Assembly: GCF_000412185.1 (NCBI RefSeq)
Contig: NZ_ASJA01000005.1
Location: 124,001-188,000, forward strand
Direction: 5' to 3'
Source of the DNA: Euryhalocaulis caribicus
Lineage (GTDB): Bacteria; Pseudomonadota; Alphaproteobacteria; Caulobacterales; Maricaulaceae
Length of the DNA stretch: 64,000 bases
The position numbers were made by a program, and so were the translations under genes. The notes beneath the pieces were generated by a model, which saw only the letters and a program-made list of their open reading frames with translations, had not been told where the DNA came from and searched no databases. Every line of letters starts with the position of its first letter. Positions within the stretch are counted from its first letter, which is position 1. Positions 1-8,093 of the stretch are shown here, piece by piece.

Positions 1-1
1 G

Positions 2-880
2 GCCGAGATCTATGCCGTTATCGGCAGCCTGCTGATCGTCGGAGTCACGATTTCCGGCTTCAAGGGAATCGACAAGCTGGCCCTGGCGCTGGTCCCGCTC
101 ATGGCGCTTTTCCTGATCTACGCCGCCGCGCTTTCCATCGGCAAAATCGATGGCTGGAGCCTGCCCGCGGACCAGCGCACGCTCAGCTTTTCCTCCGCCG
201 TTTCGGCCGTAATCGGCAGCTATATCGCCGGCGTGATCATCCAGCCGGACTATGCCCGGTTCGCGCGCAACAGGCCGCACGCCATATGGTCCGCCGTGAT
301 CGCGCTGGGCGTCAGTTTTCCCGTGGTGCTCTTGCTGGCGGCCATTCCCAGCGTCGCCATGGGGCAGTCGGACCTGTTCCTGATCATGCTGGGGCTGGGC
401 ATCGGCGTTCCGGCCTTCATCCTGCTGCTGCTCGCCTCCTGGTCCTCAAATGTTCTGTGCCTGTATTCCGCCGGGCTTTCGGTGGCGACCATATTGAAGC
501 GGGTGGATTTGCGGACGATCCTTCTGGCGGCGGGGACCGCCGGGACGGCGCTGGCGATGCTGCACGCGCAGGATTACCTCACCCGCTACCTCATTCTTCT
601 GGGCATCGCGCTGCCCCCGATCGCCAGCATCTATGCGTCCGAAGCGCTGCTGTTCCGGGACGCGTTCTCGCTTGAGGCCCTGAAAACGGAGTCCGCGATC
701 AGCTGGCCGGCCTTCGCCGCATGGGGCGGCGCAGTGGCGGCCGGATACGCGGCCTATTCGGAGCGGGCGAGCTTCACCGGCGTCGCGGCGCTGGATTCCA
801 TCCTCGCCGCCTTCTTGATCTATGCCGGGCTGGGCTATGCCCGCCGCGCCGCCGCGCGGCGCTCCGGCCGGGCCGCCTGA
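2..880 (+). CDS. NCS1-family cytosine/purine permease, C-terminal part
   Basis: The frame is open from the left edge, so the start lies outside the window; about 292 residues remain. The protein is a run of hydrophobic helices separated by short loops. The stretch SYIAGVIIQPDYARFARN resembles the conserved segment in the middle of CodB-like permeases (NCS1, nucleobase:cation symporter-1), which import cytosine, purines or allantoin across the inner membrane. Around nine membrane spans can be seen, and the tail is short and arginine-rich. Family assignment is fairly secure; the substrate cannot be told from this part. The gene is followed by two hairpins and then an unrelated avidin-like gene. 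Confidence 0.75.
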   Translation, partial: AEIYAVIGSLLIVGVTISGFKGIDKLALALVPLMALFLIYAAALSIGKIDGWSLPADQRTLSFSSAVSAVIGSYIAGVIIQPDYARFARNRPHAIWSAVIALGVSFPVVLLLAAIPSVAMGQSDLFLIMLGLGIGVPAFILLLLASWSSNVLCLYSAGLSVATILKRVDLRTILLAAGTAGTALAMLHAQDYLTRYLILLGIALPPIASIYASEALLFRDAFSLEALKTESAISWPAFAAWGGAVAAGYAAYSERASFTGVAALDSILAAFLIYAGLGYARRAAARRSGRAA

Positions 881-893
881 AGCGCGCGGGCGA

Positions 894-959
894 CTACCCG
901 AAAGGGTAGGGGGGCGAACCCCCGGACTATACCGATCTCCTTTGAGTCTATCCGAAACG
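894..959. promoter_or_regulatory. Two adjacent hairpin palindromes plus a half repeat upstream of the avidin-like gene
   Basis: CTACCC-GAAA-GGGTAG (894-909) is immediately followed by GGGGG-CGAA-CCCCC (910-923). A degenerate copy of the first half, CTATCCGAAACG, sits at 948-959 and matches CTACCCGAAAGG at 10 of 12 positions. No T-tract follows, so this does not look like a simple intrinsic terminator for the permease. An operator, or a structured leader for the gene starting at 1036, is more likely. Role inferred. Confidence 0.4.
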
Positions 960-1035
960 CTGATGGCGGAATTCGCCTGAGACGCGCAAGACTCGCCCGT
1001 GAACTGACATCGCGCCTTAAGGGGAGGAAAGATCG

Positions 1036-1824
1036 ATGAGCCTGACGGGAGTTTGGTCGAACAGCTACGGTTCGGTGATGAATTTGAGCCAGTTTGCCGG
1101 CGGTCTGATCGCCGGAACCTATTCATCCTCAACCGGGTCCACCGGAAAATACTATGTCGCCGGGATGGCCGGACCATCCGACCCCACGCCCTCGCTGGGC
1201 CAGAGCGCGGCGCTCTCCATCTACTGGCGGTCCTATACGGGCGGGCAGGGCGACCCTAGCTGGCACTGGGTTTCCGGCCTCAGCGGCCAGTTGAACACCA
1301 GCGGCTCTCAGCCGACGCTCTATCTGATGCACGCCATGGTCGCGACGGACAATTTCCCGAACGTCGCCAATGTCGGCACCTATATCGACAAGCTGATCTA
1401 CACGCCCAAACAGGGTGAGACGGATAGCTCCATCAAGGACGCGCTCAGCGAGGGCGCGAACGGAACCGACCCGATCAGCGGCGTCTGGGTCTGTAACGAG
1501 GAGCCCGGCACGATCATGCAGCTGAGCGTCAGCGGCCCCAGCACCGGCTATGTCACGGGCGATCTGGCCAGCGCGGCGGGGCGCTATGTTCTGGTCGGGT
1601 TTACCGATGTGGACGCACAGTCGGGCGGCATCGCCCGTCAGGGTCTCTCGGTCAGCGTCGGGGTCGGCGACGCCGGCGTCTGTATGAGCATGGCGGGCAG
1701 CCTGGATTTCTCGACCGGGGTGATGACCCTCACGGTCTATGCCAGCCGCGGCACGTCCGCCGACACGATCTATACCCAGACACAGGTCTCTCAGTGGACC
1801 TTTACCAAATCATCCGACGATTGA
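1036..1824 (+). CDS. Tandem two-domain avidin/streptavidin-like protein
   Basis: The protein has 262 aa and a strong Shine-Dalgarno (GGGGAGG, 1021-1027). Domain 1 (about residues 3-130) opens with GVWSNSYGS and then GTYSSSTG, matching streptavidin GTWYNQLGS and GTYESAVG. This keeps the equivalents of biotin contacts N23, S27, Y43 and S45, and a Trp in ALSIYWRSY sits where W79 is expected. Domain 2 (about 145-262) shows GVWVC, GDLASAAGRYVLVG and a closing QWTFTKS, parallel to streptavidin RYVLTG and HDTFTKV. In both domains the Asp128 position and most later tryptophans are replaced. No signal peptide is visible. Streptavidins are normally single-domain tetramers, so a fused pair is unusual. 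Family membership is inferred from motif alignment by eye; biotin binding is possible for domain 1 and doubtful for domain 2. Confidence 0.7.
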   Translation: MSLTGVWSNSYGSVMNLSQFAGGLIAGTYSSSTGSTGKYYVAGMAGPSDPTPSLGQSAALSIYWRSYTGGQGDPSWHWVSGLSGQLNTSGSQPTLYLMHAMVATDNFPNVANVGTYIDKLIYTPKQGETDSSIKDALSEGANGTDPISGVWVCNEEPGTIMQLSVSGPSTGYVTGDLASAAGRYVLVGFTDVDAQSGGIARQGLSVSVGVGDAGVCMSMAGSLDFSTGVMTLTVYASRGTSADTIYTQTQVSQWTFTKSSDD

Positions 1825-1849
1825 TTCCACCGCAGGGGAGGCGAGGGAC

Positions 1850-3166
1850 ATGACCCATCAATTTAACAGGAAAGCAGCTTTTCTCGCGGCGGCGGTTTCG
1901 GCGTTGCTGCCGGCGGCCTGCGCGACGGGGGGCGAGGCTCCGCCGGATACGGGCGCCATGCTGACCGTGCCCATGAAACTCGGCCAGATGGCCGATTACG
2001 GCGCGACGCCCTGGTACACCGATGCGATCACGCTGGGCTCCAGCCCCATGCATCTGGCGATCGACAGCGGCGCGAATTTTTTCTGGGCCACGTCAGACAA
2101 GTGCCAGACCACGGCCTGCAACGCGCATCTGAAGGTGAACACCACGCAGCCCGGCTTCACCTGGATTGATACCAGCTCGACCAAGCGCTCGTTCGGACCG
2201 TGGGGCGACATGTATACCTGGACCGGTTCGGTCCCGGTCGGGATCAATGGCGTTTCATACCAGGCGAGCAATTTCTTTGCTTCGGTCCAGTATGAGGGGC
2301 CGAAGTTTGAATATCTCGCCTGGGGCGGCGGAATCGGCATGCCTTCGACCTCCACCTGGGTGGAACAGGGATCAGGCTTCCTGATGGGCGAACTGTTCAA
2401 ATCCGGCGTTCTGGCCCAGCCGGAGTTTGCCATGGTGACCGAACCCTCGACGGGGATGGGCTATACCTATCTGGGCGGGCCGGGGGATCCCTCTCAATAT
2501 GTCCAGCAAACCGAGGCGCGGCTGGCCCCGAAAAAGGCGGCGATCGGTTATCTCTGGGGAACCGAGCTGGCGAACGTCTTCCTGGGGGGCACGCCGCTTC
2601 CCGCGCTTCAGGGGCAGACCTTCTTCCTCGATTCCGGCTCGTCCCGGTTCAAGGGCGATGCGCAATATCTCTATCCGATCATGACTCCGCTCTCGCAGAT
2701 GACGGGGCCTGACGGACAGCCGATCTTTACGCGCACCTATGACGAGAACGGCAACTGGACGGGTCTTTATTACACCAAAGGCGGACCCTCCGATTACCAG
2801 TTGCCGGACGTGACACTGAACATGGGCGAAACCTGCTACGGTTATTCAGCCTACCAGCTTCAGATCACCCTCTCGCCGGAGCAATATTCCTACTATGTGC
2901 AGGAAGGCGACCAGGCGGGGAAATGGGCGCTGGCTTTCCACCGGCTTGACGGGGTGGGCGGCCTGCTGGTCGGGTCGACCTTCATGGACCTGGTCTATTC
3001 CCGCTTCACATACGGCCTCGCGCCGGAGGGGCAATTGATCCAGAGCGATATGTATCTCTACCGGAAGAGCGGCGGCGCGCAGCCCAAGACCTATACCTGC
3101 ATCTATACCGATACGGGCGAGGCCGTGCCGGCCGAGGAGCTGGCCCGGCGGGGTTCCGATTCCTGA
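1850..3166 (+). CDS. Pepsin-like (family A1) aspartic protease, secreted
   Basis: The protein has 438 aa from the ATG at 1850, which is preceded by AGGGGAGGCGAGG; a longer frame starting at 1739 would overlap the gene before it and lose the signal peptide. Residues 1-24 form a signal peptide ending in LPAAC, a possible but imperfect lipobox. Two catalytic loops typical of bilobed pepsins are present: IDSGANFFW with Asp72 and LDSGSSRF with Asp261. The C-terminal GGLLVGSTFMDLVYSRF resembles the pepsin segment around ILGDVFLRNYYTVFD. Four or more cysteines suggest disulfides and an extracytoplasmic site. A1 proteases are rare in bacteria. It starts 25 bp after the avidin-like gene, so the two are probably co-transcribed. 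The substrate is unknown. Confidence 0.8.
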   Translation: MTHQFNRKAAFLAAAVSALLPAACATGGEAPPDTGAMLTVPMKLGQMADYGATPWYTDAITLGSSPMHLAIDSGANFFWATSDKCQTTACNAHLKVNTTQPGFTWIDTSSTKRSFGPWGDMYTWTGSVPVGINGVSYQASNFFASVQYEGPKFEYLAWGGGIGMPSTSTWVEQGSGFLMGELFKSGVLAQPEFAMVTEPSTGMGYTYLGGPGDPSQYVQQTEARLAPKKAAIGYLWGTELANVFLGGTPLPALQGQTFFLDSGSSRFKGDAQYLYPIMTPLSQMTGPDGQPIFTRTYDENGNWTGLYYTKGGPSDYQLPDVTLNMGETCYGYSAYQLQITLSPEQYSYYVQEGDQAGKWALAFHRLDGVGGLLVGSTFMDLVYSRFTYGLAPEGQLIQSDMYLYRKSGGAQPKTYTCIYTDTGEAVPAEELARRGSDS

Positions 3167-3181
3167 AAGCGCCGCCAGCGC

Positions 3182-3241
3182 GCGATACCGGGGCGGTTGA
3201 GTATGGGACATCTCACTGCGGGGAGGCCGTCCCGGTATCGC
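3182..3241. repeat. Inverted repeat between convergent genes
   Basis: Perfect 11-bp arms GCGATACCGGG (3182-3192) and CCCGGTATCGC (3231-3241) are separated by 38 nt. They lie between the protease stop and the end of the esterase, and the right arm is inside the esterase coding region. It could act as a bidirectional, factor-dependent termination structure; there is no T-tract. Confidence 0.35.
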
Positions 3242-4904
3242 AGCCTGGCGCGGCGTTGACGCCCACATTGACGAACCATTGTTGCCCCGCCTCCCGGCGG
3301 CGTTGGACAAGTTCGTCCTGCATCTCGAACATGCCGGGCAGCGGGTCGCGGGCGGCGGCGGGCATGTCGGCGATATGCAGATAGGACTGACCGTCGGAAT
3401 AGGGACGCCAGTGCGGGCCGTTCCGGCTCTCCGGCATTCCGGTTCTGGCGAAAGACGCCCAGTAATCCATCATCGCCGAAGAAAGCGCCGCTTCCCCATC
3501 GCCCTCCGGAACCGGCCAGTTGGGCGGGAACGCCGCCTCATTGCCCGTCTTGCCGAAAACAAAGGGCAATTCGCTGGCGTGGAAGGCGCAGAGATCACGC
3601 GCCCGGGCCGCCGGGTAGCAATGGTCGAAGATATAGAGATAGGCGGGCAGGCCGTCTGAAGACTGTTCGCGGATCATGCGCTCCACGGCCCAGCCATAAA
3701 TGGCGTCGCGCAGCGTATCCAGTATCGATTGTCCGATGTTGGATGCCGGATAAAGGTCCAGAAATGCGTCAGCCAGATCGCCATAACCGCAGCGAATGGC
3801 GGTTTCATAGGCCGCCGCGTCCTCCGGCGCCGGCGGCAGAAAAATCCTCTGGGAGCGCAGTTCGCCGCTATTGAACCCGGCCAGTAAAGGCGTGCTGGCC
3901 TGCGCCTCGTCCTCGAACGCCTCGATCACTTGTCGGGGAAGCGACCAGCCGTCGATGGTCCCCTGACTGGGGAAACGCTTCCTGGCGGCGGCGTCCGTCA
4001 GGGTTTGCGCATCCATCGCGCGCAGCTCTTCAACGCCGGGATGGCCAAGACCGGCGGCCAGCTTCGCGCCGATCGCCTCCGCTGACGGCAAGCCATGGGC
4101 GGAGCGGGTGAGGTGCGGCACGGCCCGGATATTTGGACTTTGCGCGATGGCCTTGTGAAACAGGCCGCGGGCCAGCGGGCTGCTCATCAGATAGGTGACG
4201 CTCAGCGCCCCGGCGGATTCCCCCATGATCGTGACATTGTCCGCATTACCGCCGAACGCGGCGGCGTTCTTCTGGACCCAGCGCAGCGCCGCGATCTGGT
4301 CCAGCAGGCCATAATTGCCCGATGCGGCGTTCGGCGACTCCGCGCTCAAACCGGGGTGCGCCAGCCACCCCAGAACCCCGAGGCGGTAATTGATCGAGAC
4401 GAGCACAATTCCACGGCTCGCCAGCTCCGCCCCGTCATAGAGCGGCTCGGCGGCGCCCCCAATGCGCAGGGATCCGCCATGTATCCAGACGATGACGGGC
4501 GCGTTTTCCGCGTCTTCCGGCGCCCAGACATTCAGGCTCAGGCAATCCTCTGACGCGGCCTCCGGCGGGTCGTAATAAATGCTGGTTCGCGGAATCGCCG
4601 GCTGGATACAGCTGGGCCCGAACGCCGAGGCATCGCGCACGCCCTCCCAGGGCGGTGCGGCTTGCGGGGCGCGCCAGCGCAACGGGCCGACGGGCGCCGC
4701 CGCGTAGGGAATGTTCTTAAAGACCGTCAGTCCGTCTTTCTGGACGCCTTCAACGCGGCCTTGGGCCGTTGCAACAACCGGGTTGGCCGCCGGCGCTTCC
4801 GCCGCGGCCCCCGCCGCACAGGCGGCAAGGGCAGGCAGGACAAGGACGGGGCAGATCGCGCGAGCCGCGCGAAACACGAGGGTCAATCCGGGCAGTCCAG
4901 ACAT
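3213..4904 (-). CDS. Type-B carboxylesterase, lipoprotein
   Basis: The protein has 563 aa from the ATG at 4904, which has GGGAGG just upstream; longer frames run into the neighbouring gene. The signal peptide ends in the lipobox LAAC (Cys29). The alpha/beta-hydrolase core shows WIHGGSL (oxyanion hole), the nucleophile motif GESAG with Ser230, NSGE with the likely acidic residue, and FHASELPF with the likely catalytic His. These are hallmarks of the COesterase (cholinesterase-like) family, which hydrolyses carboxylic esters. It is the last gene of a three-gene minus-strand operon and starts 1 nt after the M28-like gene stops. It is a clear paralogue of the esterase at 12706-14364; both end with a DxLPGMFE...WNVGV-type segment. 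The likely site is the periplasm or outer membrane. Confidence 0.9.
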   Translation of the reverse strand: MSGLPGLTLVFRAARAICPVLVLPALAACAAGAAAEAPAANPVVATAQGRVEGVQKDGLTVFKNIPYAAAPVGPLRWRAPQAAPPWEGVRDASAFGPSCIQPAIPRTSIYYDPPEAASEDCLSLNVWAPEDAENAPVIVWIHGGSLRIGGAAEPLYDGAELASRGIVLVSINYRLGVLGWLAHPGLSAESPNAASGNYGLLDQIAALRWVQKNAAAFGGNADNVTIMGESAGALSVTYLMSSPLARGLFHKAIAQSPNIRAVPHLTRSAHGLPSAEAIGAKLAAGLGHPGVEELRAMDAQTLTDAAARKRFPSQGTIDGWSLPRQVIEAFEDEAQASTPLLAGFNSGELRSQRIFLPPAPEDAAAYETAIRCGYGDLADAFLDLYPASNIGQSILDTLRDAIYGWAVERMIREQSSDGLPAYLYIFDHCYPAARARDLCAFHASELPFVFGKTGNEAAFPPNWPVPEGDGEAALSSAMMDYWASFARTGMPESRNGPHWRPYSDGQSYLHIADMPAAARDPLPGMFEMQDELVQRRREAGQQWFVNVGVNAAPGCDTGTASPQ

Positions 4905-4905
4905 G

Positions 4906-6234
4906 TCAGCCTCCCTGTAGAGCGCGCTCCAGCAGGCGCTGGAACGCCGTAACGGTCGCCGCGACATTCTCGCCGGACACACAGCGTTCATCGTCCTCCG
5001 CCACGTGATGAAAACGGTGAACTCCGAAAACGCCGGCGACCGGGGCATAGCCCGCTTCGATGATATTGGTCAGCTCGCCGGCCGAAAGCTGATCGCTTCC
5101 ATAAGGCGCCTCCAGTCCCGCCAGGCCGGAAAATTCCTTTCTCGCGGCGGGAAGAAGTCCGGGGCTGACCACCAGATAGCGTTGGGAATCCGCGCCGGGC
5201 AGCGGGCTGCGCGACCCGACCCCGTCATGCCAGTCGCGCGAGGCGAGATTGGCTCCCAGATGGAGCCAGAACGCGGTCTTTTCCGGTGGCGGCGCCACAT
5301 TGTGCAGCAATTCCTCGGCGCCCAGATACTGGTATTCGTGACCGCTATTGCACACGAAGGCGAGGTCGTAACCCGGCGCCGCGCGGCCCGCCCAGCGGGC
5401 CAGGTGAAGCCATGCGGCGATGCCCCCGCCGCGCTCCCCCGCGCAGGTGAACCAGCCCGAGCGCGGGGTGGAGACGACCAGCCAGCGGCCATGGCCGCGG
5501 TCCAGCTTCCCGACCAGATTGAAGGCCTGTCTGCGCCCGCCTTGTCCGGTCAGTCTCAGGGTGGCTTCCCGGCCTTCCATGGCCGCGGCGAAGAAAGGCG
5601 CGGCGTCTTCGGGCGCCAGCAAAGCCATGGGTTTTGGATGAAGCGGCTCACGGCCATCGGTGTTCAGCGCGATGACCTTGCCGGTCGGCCCGTTGGTGAC
5701 GATCACGCAAGCGGCCGCGCCCCCGGCGAAAGCGGCGTCCACGGGTTTGCGGACCGGCTCCCAGAACATGGATGACCAGCGGCCGGCGGGCGGGTCGATC
5801 AGCGCAATGGCGCCTTGCAGCGGCTGTGCGGCGAGTCCCTGCGCGTCCACTCGCACGATGGGGGCGGTTATCCCCTCCGCCGGGGTGGTCTGCACAATCG
5901 GTTGCGGCCACAGCGCGGCTCGCGCGTCACCGGCGGCAAGGTCTGCCTGTTCGGCTTCAAACCAGGGCGCGGAGAAATATTGGCGGTCTGTTTTAAAGCC
6001 CGCCCTGGCAAGTTCGGCTTCCAGCCACGCGCCGCAGGCCTCATCGCCCGGACCGCCCGATTGTTTGCCGCCAAACCCGATATATCGCTGCAAATCGGCG
6101 GCGACGGCGCCGGCATGGTCCGGCGCGGCTGCGGCCAGATTGCCCCCGGCGATCAGGGGCGTGGCGGCCGAGGCGGCCAGAAAGCGTCGGCGCGTCGTCG
6201 TCCCTTCTTCGGCGCGGCGTGTCTGATCAGTCAT
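4906..6234 (-). CDS. M28-peptidase-like protein with Tat signal, metal site degenerate
   Basis: The protein has 442 aa. A twin-arginine signal (TRRRFLAAS, residues 14-22) directs export of a folded protein. A PA-like insertion (about 115-230) is followed by an M28 aminopeptidase-like domain. CNSGHEYQYLGAEELL corresponds to the Glu-rich stretch of active M28 enzymes and FGVHRFHHVAEDD to the terminal histidine region. However, where active enzymes have His-x-Asp and a Gly-Ala-Asp-Asp-Asn segment, this protein reads STPRSGWFTCAGERGGG, so first-shell zinc ligands appear lost. It overlaps the transporter gene by 8 nt. It may be a binding protein or an enzyme with different chemistry. Family clear, activity uncertain. 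Confidence 0.7.
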   Translation of the reverse strand: MTDQTRRAEEGTTTRRRFLAASAATPLIAGGNLAAAAPDHAGAVAADLQRYIGFGGKQSGGPGDEACGAWLEAELARAGFKTDRQYFSAPWFEAEQADLAAGDARAALWPQPIVQTTPAEGITAPIVRVDAQGLAAQPLQGAIALIDPPAGRWSSMFWEPVRKPVDAAFAGGAAACVIVTNGPTGKVIALNTDGREPLHPKPMALLAPEDAAPFFAAAMEGREATLRLTGQGGRRQAFNLVGKLDRGHGRWLVVSTPRSGWFTCAGERGGGIAAWLHLARWAGRAAPGYDLAFVCNSGHEYQYLGAEELLHNVAPPPEKTAFWLHLGANLASRDWHDGVGSRSPLPGADSQRYLVVSPGLLPAARKEFSGLAGLEAPYGSDQLSAGELTNIIEAGYAPVAGVFGVHRFHHVAEDDERCVSGENVAATVTAFQRLLERALQGG

Positions 6235-7894
6235 CGATATTCCTCCGGAATGTTTCTGGAAGGAAGACGATGCCGACCACCGCGGTCATCCCCGCGACCA
6301 GCACCGGGTACCACAGGCCATAATGAATATTGCCCGTTGCGGCGACCAGCGCGAAGGCGGTGGTCGGCAGGAAGCCGCCGAACCAGCCATTGCCGATATG
6401 ATAGGGCAACGACATCGAGGTGTAGCGGATGCGCGCCGGGAAAAGCTCCACCAGCATCGCGGCCAGCGGCGCGTAGGACGCGGTCACCATCAGCATGATT
6501 GTCACGATGATCGCGATAACCAGCGGCCGGTTGATTTTCTGCGGATCGGCCTCGCTCGGATATCCCGCCGCGATCAGTTGTTCGCTGATCCGGCTCTGGA
6601 AATTCTCGATCTCCGCCGCCAGTTCGGTTTCGCCCTGGCTGGCGGGGTCGGGAACGGGGATGACCGTCTCGCCGATCCCCACCTGCGCCGGTGTTCTGGC
6701 CGGCGCGTCCGCATTGGAATAATTGATGCCGTTGCGGGCCAGATAGGCTTTCGCGATATCGCAGCTGGTCTCGTCAAACGTGTTCTTCCCGACCGGGTCG
6801 AACTGGAAAGAACACTCATCTGCATGGGCGACCACGGTGACCGGCGCATCCCGCACCGCCCGGGCGAAATCCGGATTGGCCGCGTTGGTCAGCGCCTTGA
6901 AGAGCGGGAACAGGGTCAGGGCGGCGAGAACGCACGCCGTCATGACGATTTTCTTGCGCCCGATCTTGTCGCTCAACCAGCCGAAGAACACGAAGGTCGG
7001 CGTGGCGATGATCAGCGCGATGACCAGCAGGATATTGGATGTCGCCGGATCGACGTCCGCGATGCGCTCCAGATAGAACAGCGTATAGAACTGCCCCGTA
7101 TAGCCAATGTCGCCCTGCCCGGCGACGGCCCCGAAAAGGGCGATCAGCACGAATTTCAGGTTGGACCAGCGTCCGAAGGCTTCCCTCAAGGGCGTCTTGG
7201 AGGTCGAGCCTTCGTCTTTCATCTTCTGGAAAACCGGACTCTCGGCCAGTTGCAGCCGGATCCAGAGCGAAATCGCCAGGAGAAAGATCGAGAGCAGGAA
7301 CGGGATCCGCCAGCCCCAGTCGGCGAACGCCCCTTCCCCCATCACCGTGCGCAGGCCGATCACCAGAAGCAGGGCGGTGAAAAGCCCGATGGTCGCGGTG
7401 GTCTGGATGAAGCTGGTGAAAAAGCCCCGCCGGCCCTTTGGCGCGTGCTCGGCCACATAGGTCGCGGCGCCGCCATATTCCCCGCCGACGGCCAGGCCTT
7501 GCAGCAGGCGCAGCGCGACAAGGATGATCGGCGCGGCAATGCCGATGGAGTCATAGCTGGGCAGGAAGCCGACCGCGAAGGTCGACAGGCCCATCAATCC
7601 CATCGTGACCAGAAACGTGTATTTGCGCCCGACGATGTCGCCCACGCGCCCGAAGACGATGGAGCCGAACGGCCGGACGGCGAAACCGGCGGCGAAGGCG
7701 GCCAGCGCCAGGATGAAGGCTGTCGTTTCGTTGACGCCGGAAAAGAATTGCGTGGAAATATACCCGGCCAGCAGGCCGTAGAGATAAAAATCAAACCACT
7801 CGAACATGGTCCCCAGCGACGACGCCAGGATAACCATGACCTTGCTCTGCTTCGGGTCATGAGTGGCCGGCGCCGCGTTTTCCCCGACAGCCAT
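6227..7894 (-). CDS. MFS transporter, metabolite:H+ symporter (MHS) type
   Basis: The protein has 555 aa. The N-terminal SSLGTMFEWFDFYLYG and the loop GRVGDIVGRKYTF are signature features of the MHS branch (shikimate, proline/betaine and dicarboxylate H+ symporters). GWLSDKIGRKK repeats the loop motif in the second half. A hydrophilic insert of roughly 110 residues (about 345-460, containing two Cys) interrupts the C-terminal half, longer than in the classic members I know. It is the first gene of the operon with the M28-like protein and the esterase, so it probably imports the product released by them. The promoter should lie in 7895-8090. Substrate unknown. Confidence 0.85.
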   Translation of the reverse strand: MAVGENAAPATHDPKQSKVMVILASSLGTMFEWFDFYLYGLLAGYISTQFFSGVNETTAFILALAAFAAGFAVRPFGSIVFGRVGDIVGRKYTFLVTMGLMGLSTFAVGFLPSYDSIGIAAPIILVALRLLQGLAVGGEYGGAATYVAEHAPKGRRGFFTSFIQTTATIGLFTALLLVIGLRTVMGEGAFADWGWRIPFLLSIFLLAISLWIRLQLAESPVFQKMKDEGSTSKTPLREAFGRWSNLKFVLIALFGAVAGQGDIGYTGQFYTLFYLERIADVDPATSNILLVIALIIATPTFVFFGWLSDKIGRKKIVMTACVLAALTLFPLFKALTNAANPDFARAVRDAPVTVVAHADECSFQFDPVGKNTFDETSCDIAKAYLARNGINYSNADAPARTPAQVGIGETVIPVPDPASQGETELAAEIENFQSRISEQLIAAGYPSEADPQKINRPLVIAIIVTIMLMVTASYAPLAAMLVELFPARIRYTSMSLPYHIGNGWFGGFLPTTAFALVAATGNIHYGLWYPVLVAGMTAVVGIVFLPETFRRNIDD

Positions 7895-8023
7895 AAGCGT
7901 TCCTCCCCATTTATGGCCTGGCCGGTCTTGCGCCGGCTTTCAGACCTTGATTGCCGCGGTCTTGCTTATGATCCCTGTTTCATGGATGCGCCTCGATCCG
8001 CGTCGTTTCGTGAAATATTATTC

Positions 8024-8045
8024 GTTCGCTCTCTTGTGAGTTAAT
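8024..8045. promoter_or_regulatory. Candidate TetR operator, copy A
   Basis: CTCTTGTGAGTTAAT (8031-8045), with GTTCGC seven bases to its left, matches the element at 8983-9004 in 17 of 22 positions. It lies about 130 bp upstream of the MHS transporter start. Seen in sequence; assignment to the neighbouring TetR protein is inference. Confidence 0.4.
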
Positions 8046-8093
8046 GCATGAAACGCGACGTGCGCCAAGCCGTCGCGGTCCGGGTTCATTCGA

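Noticed and set aside
6323-8044. Open frame of 573 codons on the plus strand
   Set aside because: Antisense to the MHS transporter, whose motifs are clear; low-complexity charged composition.
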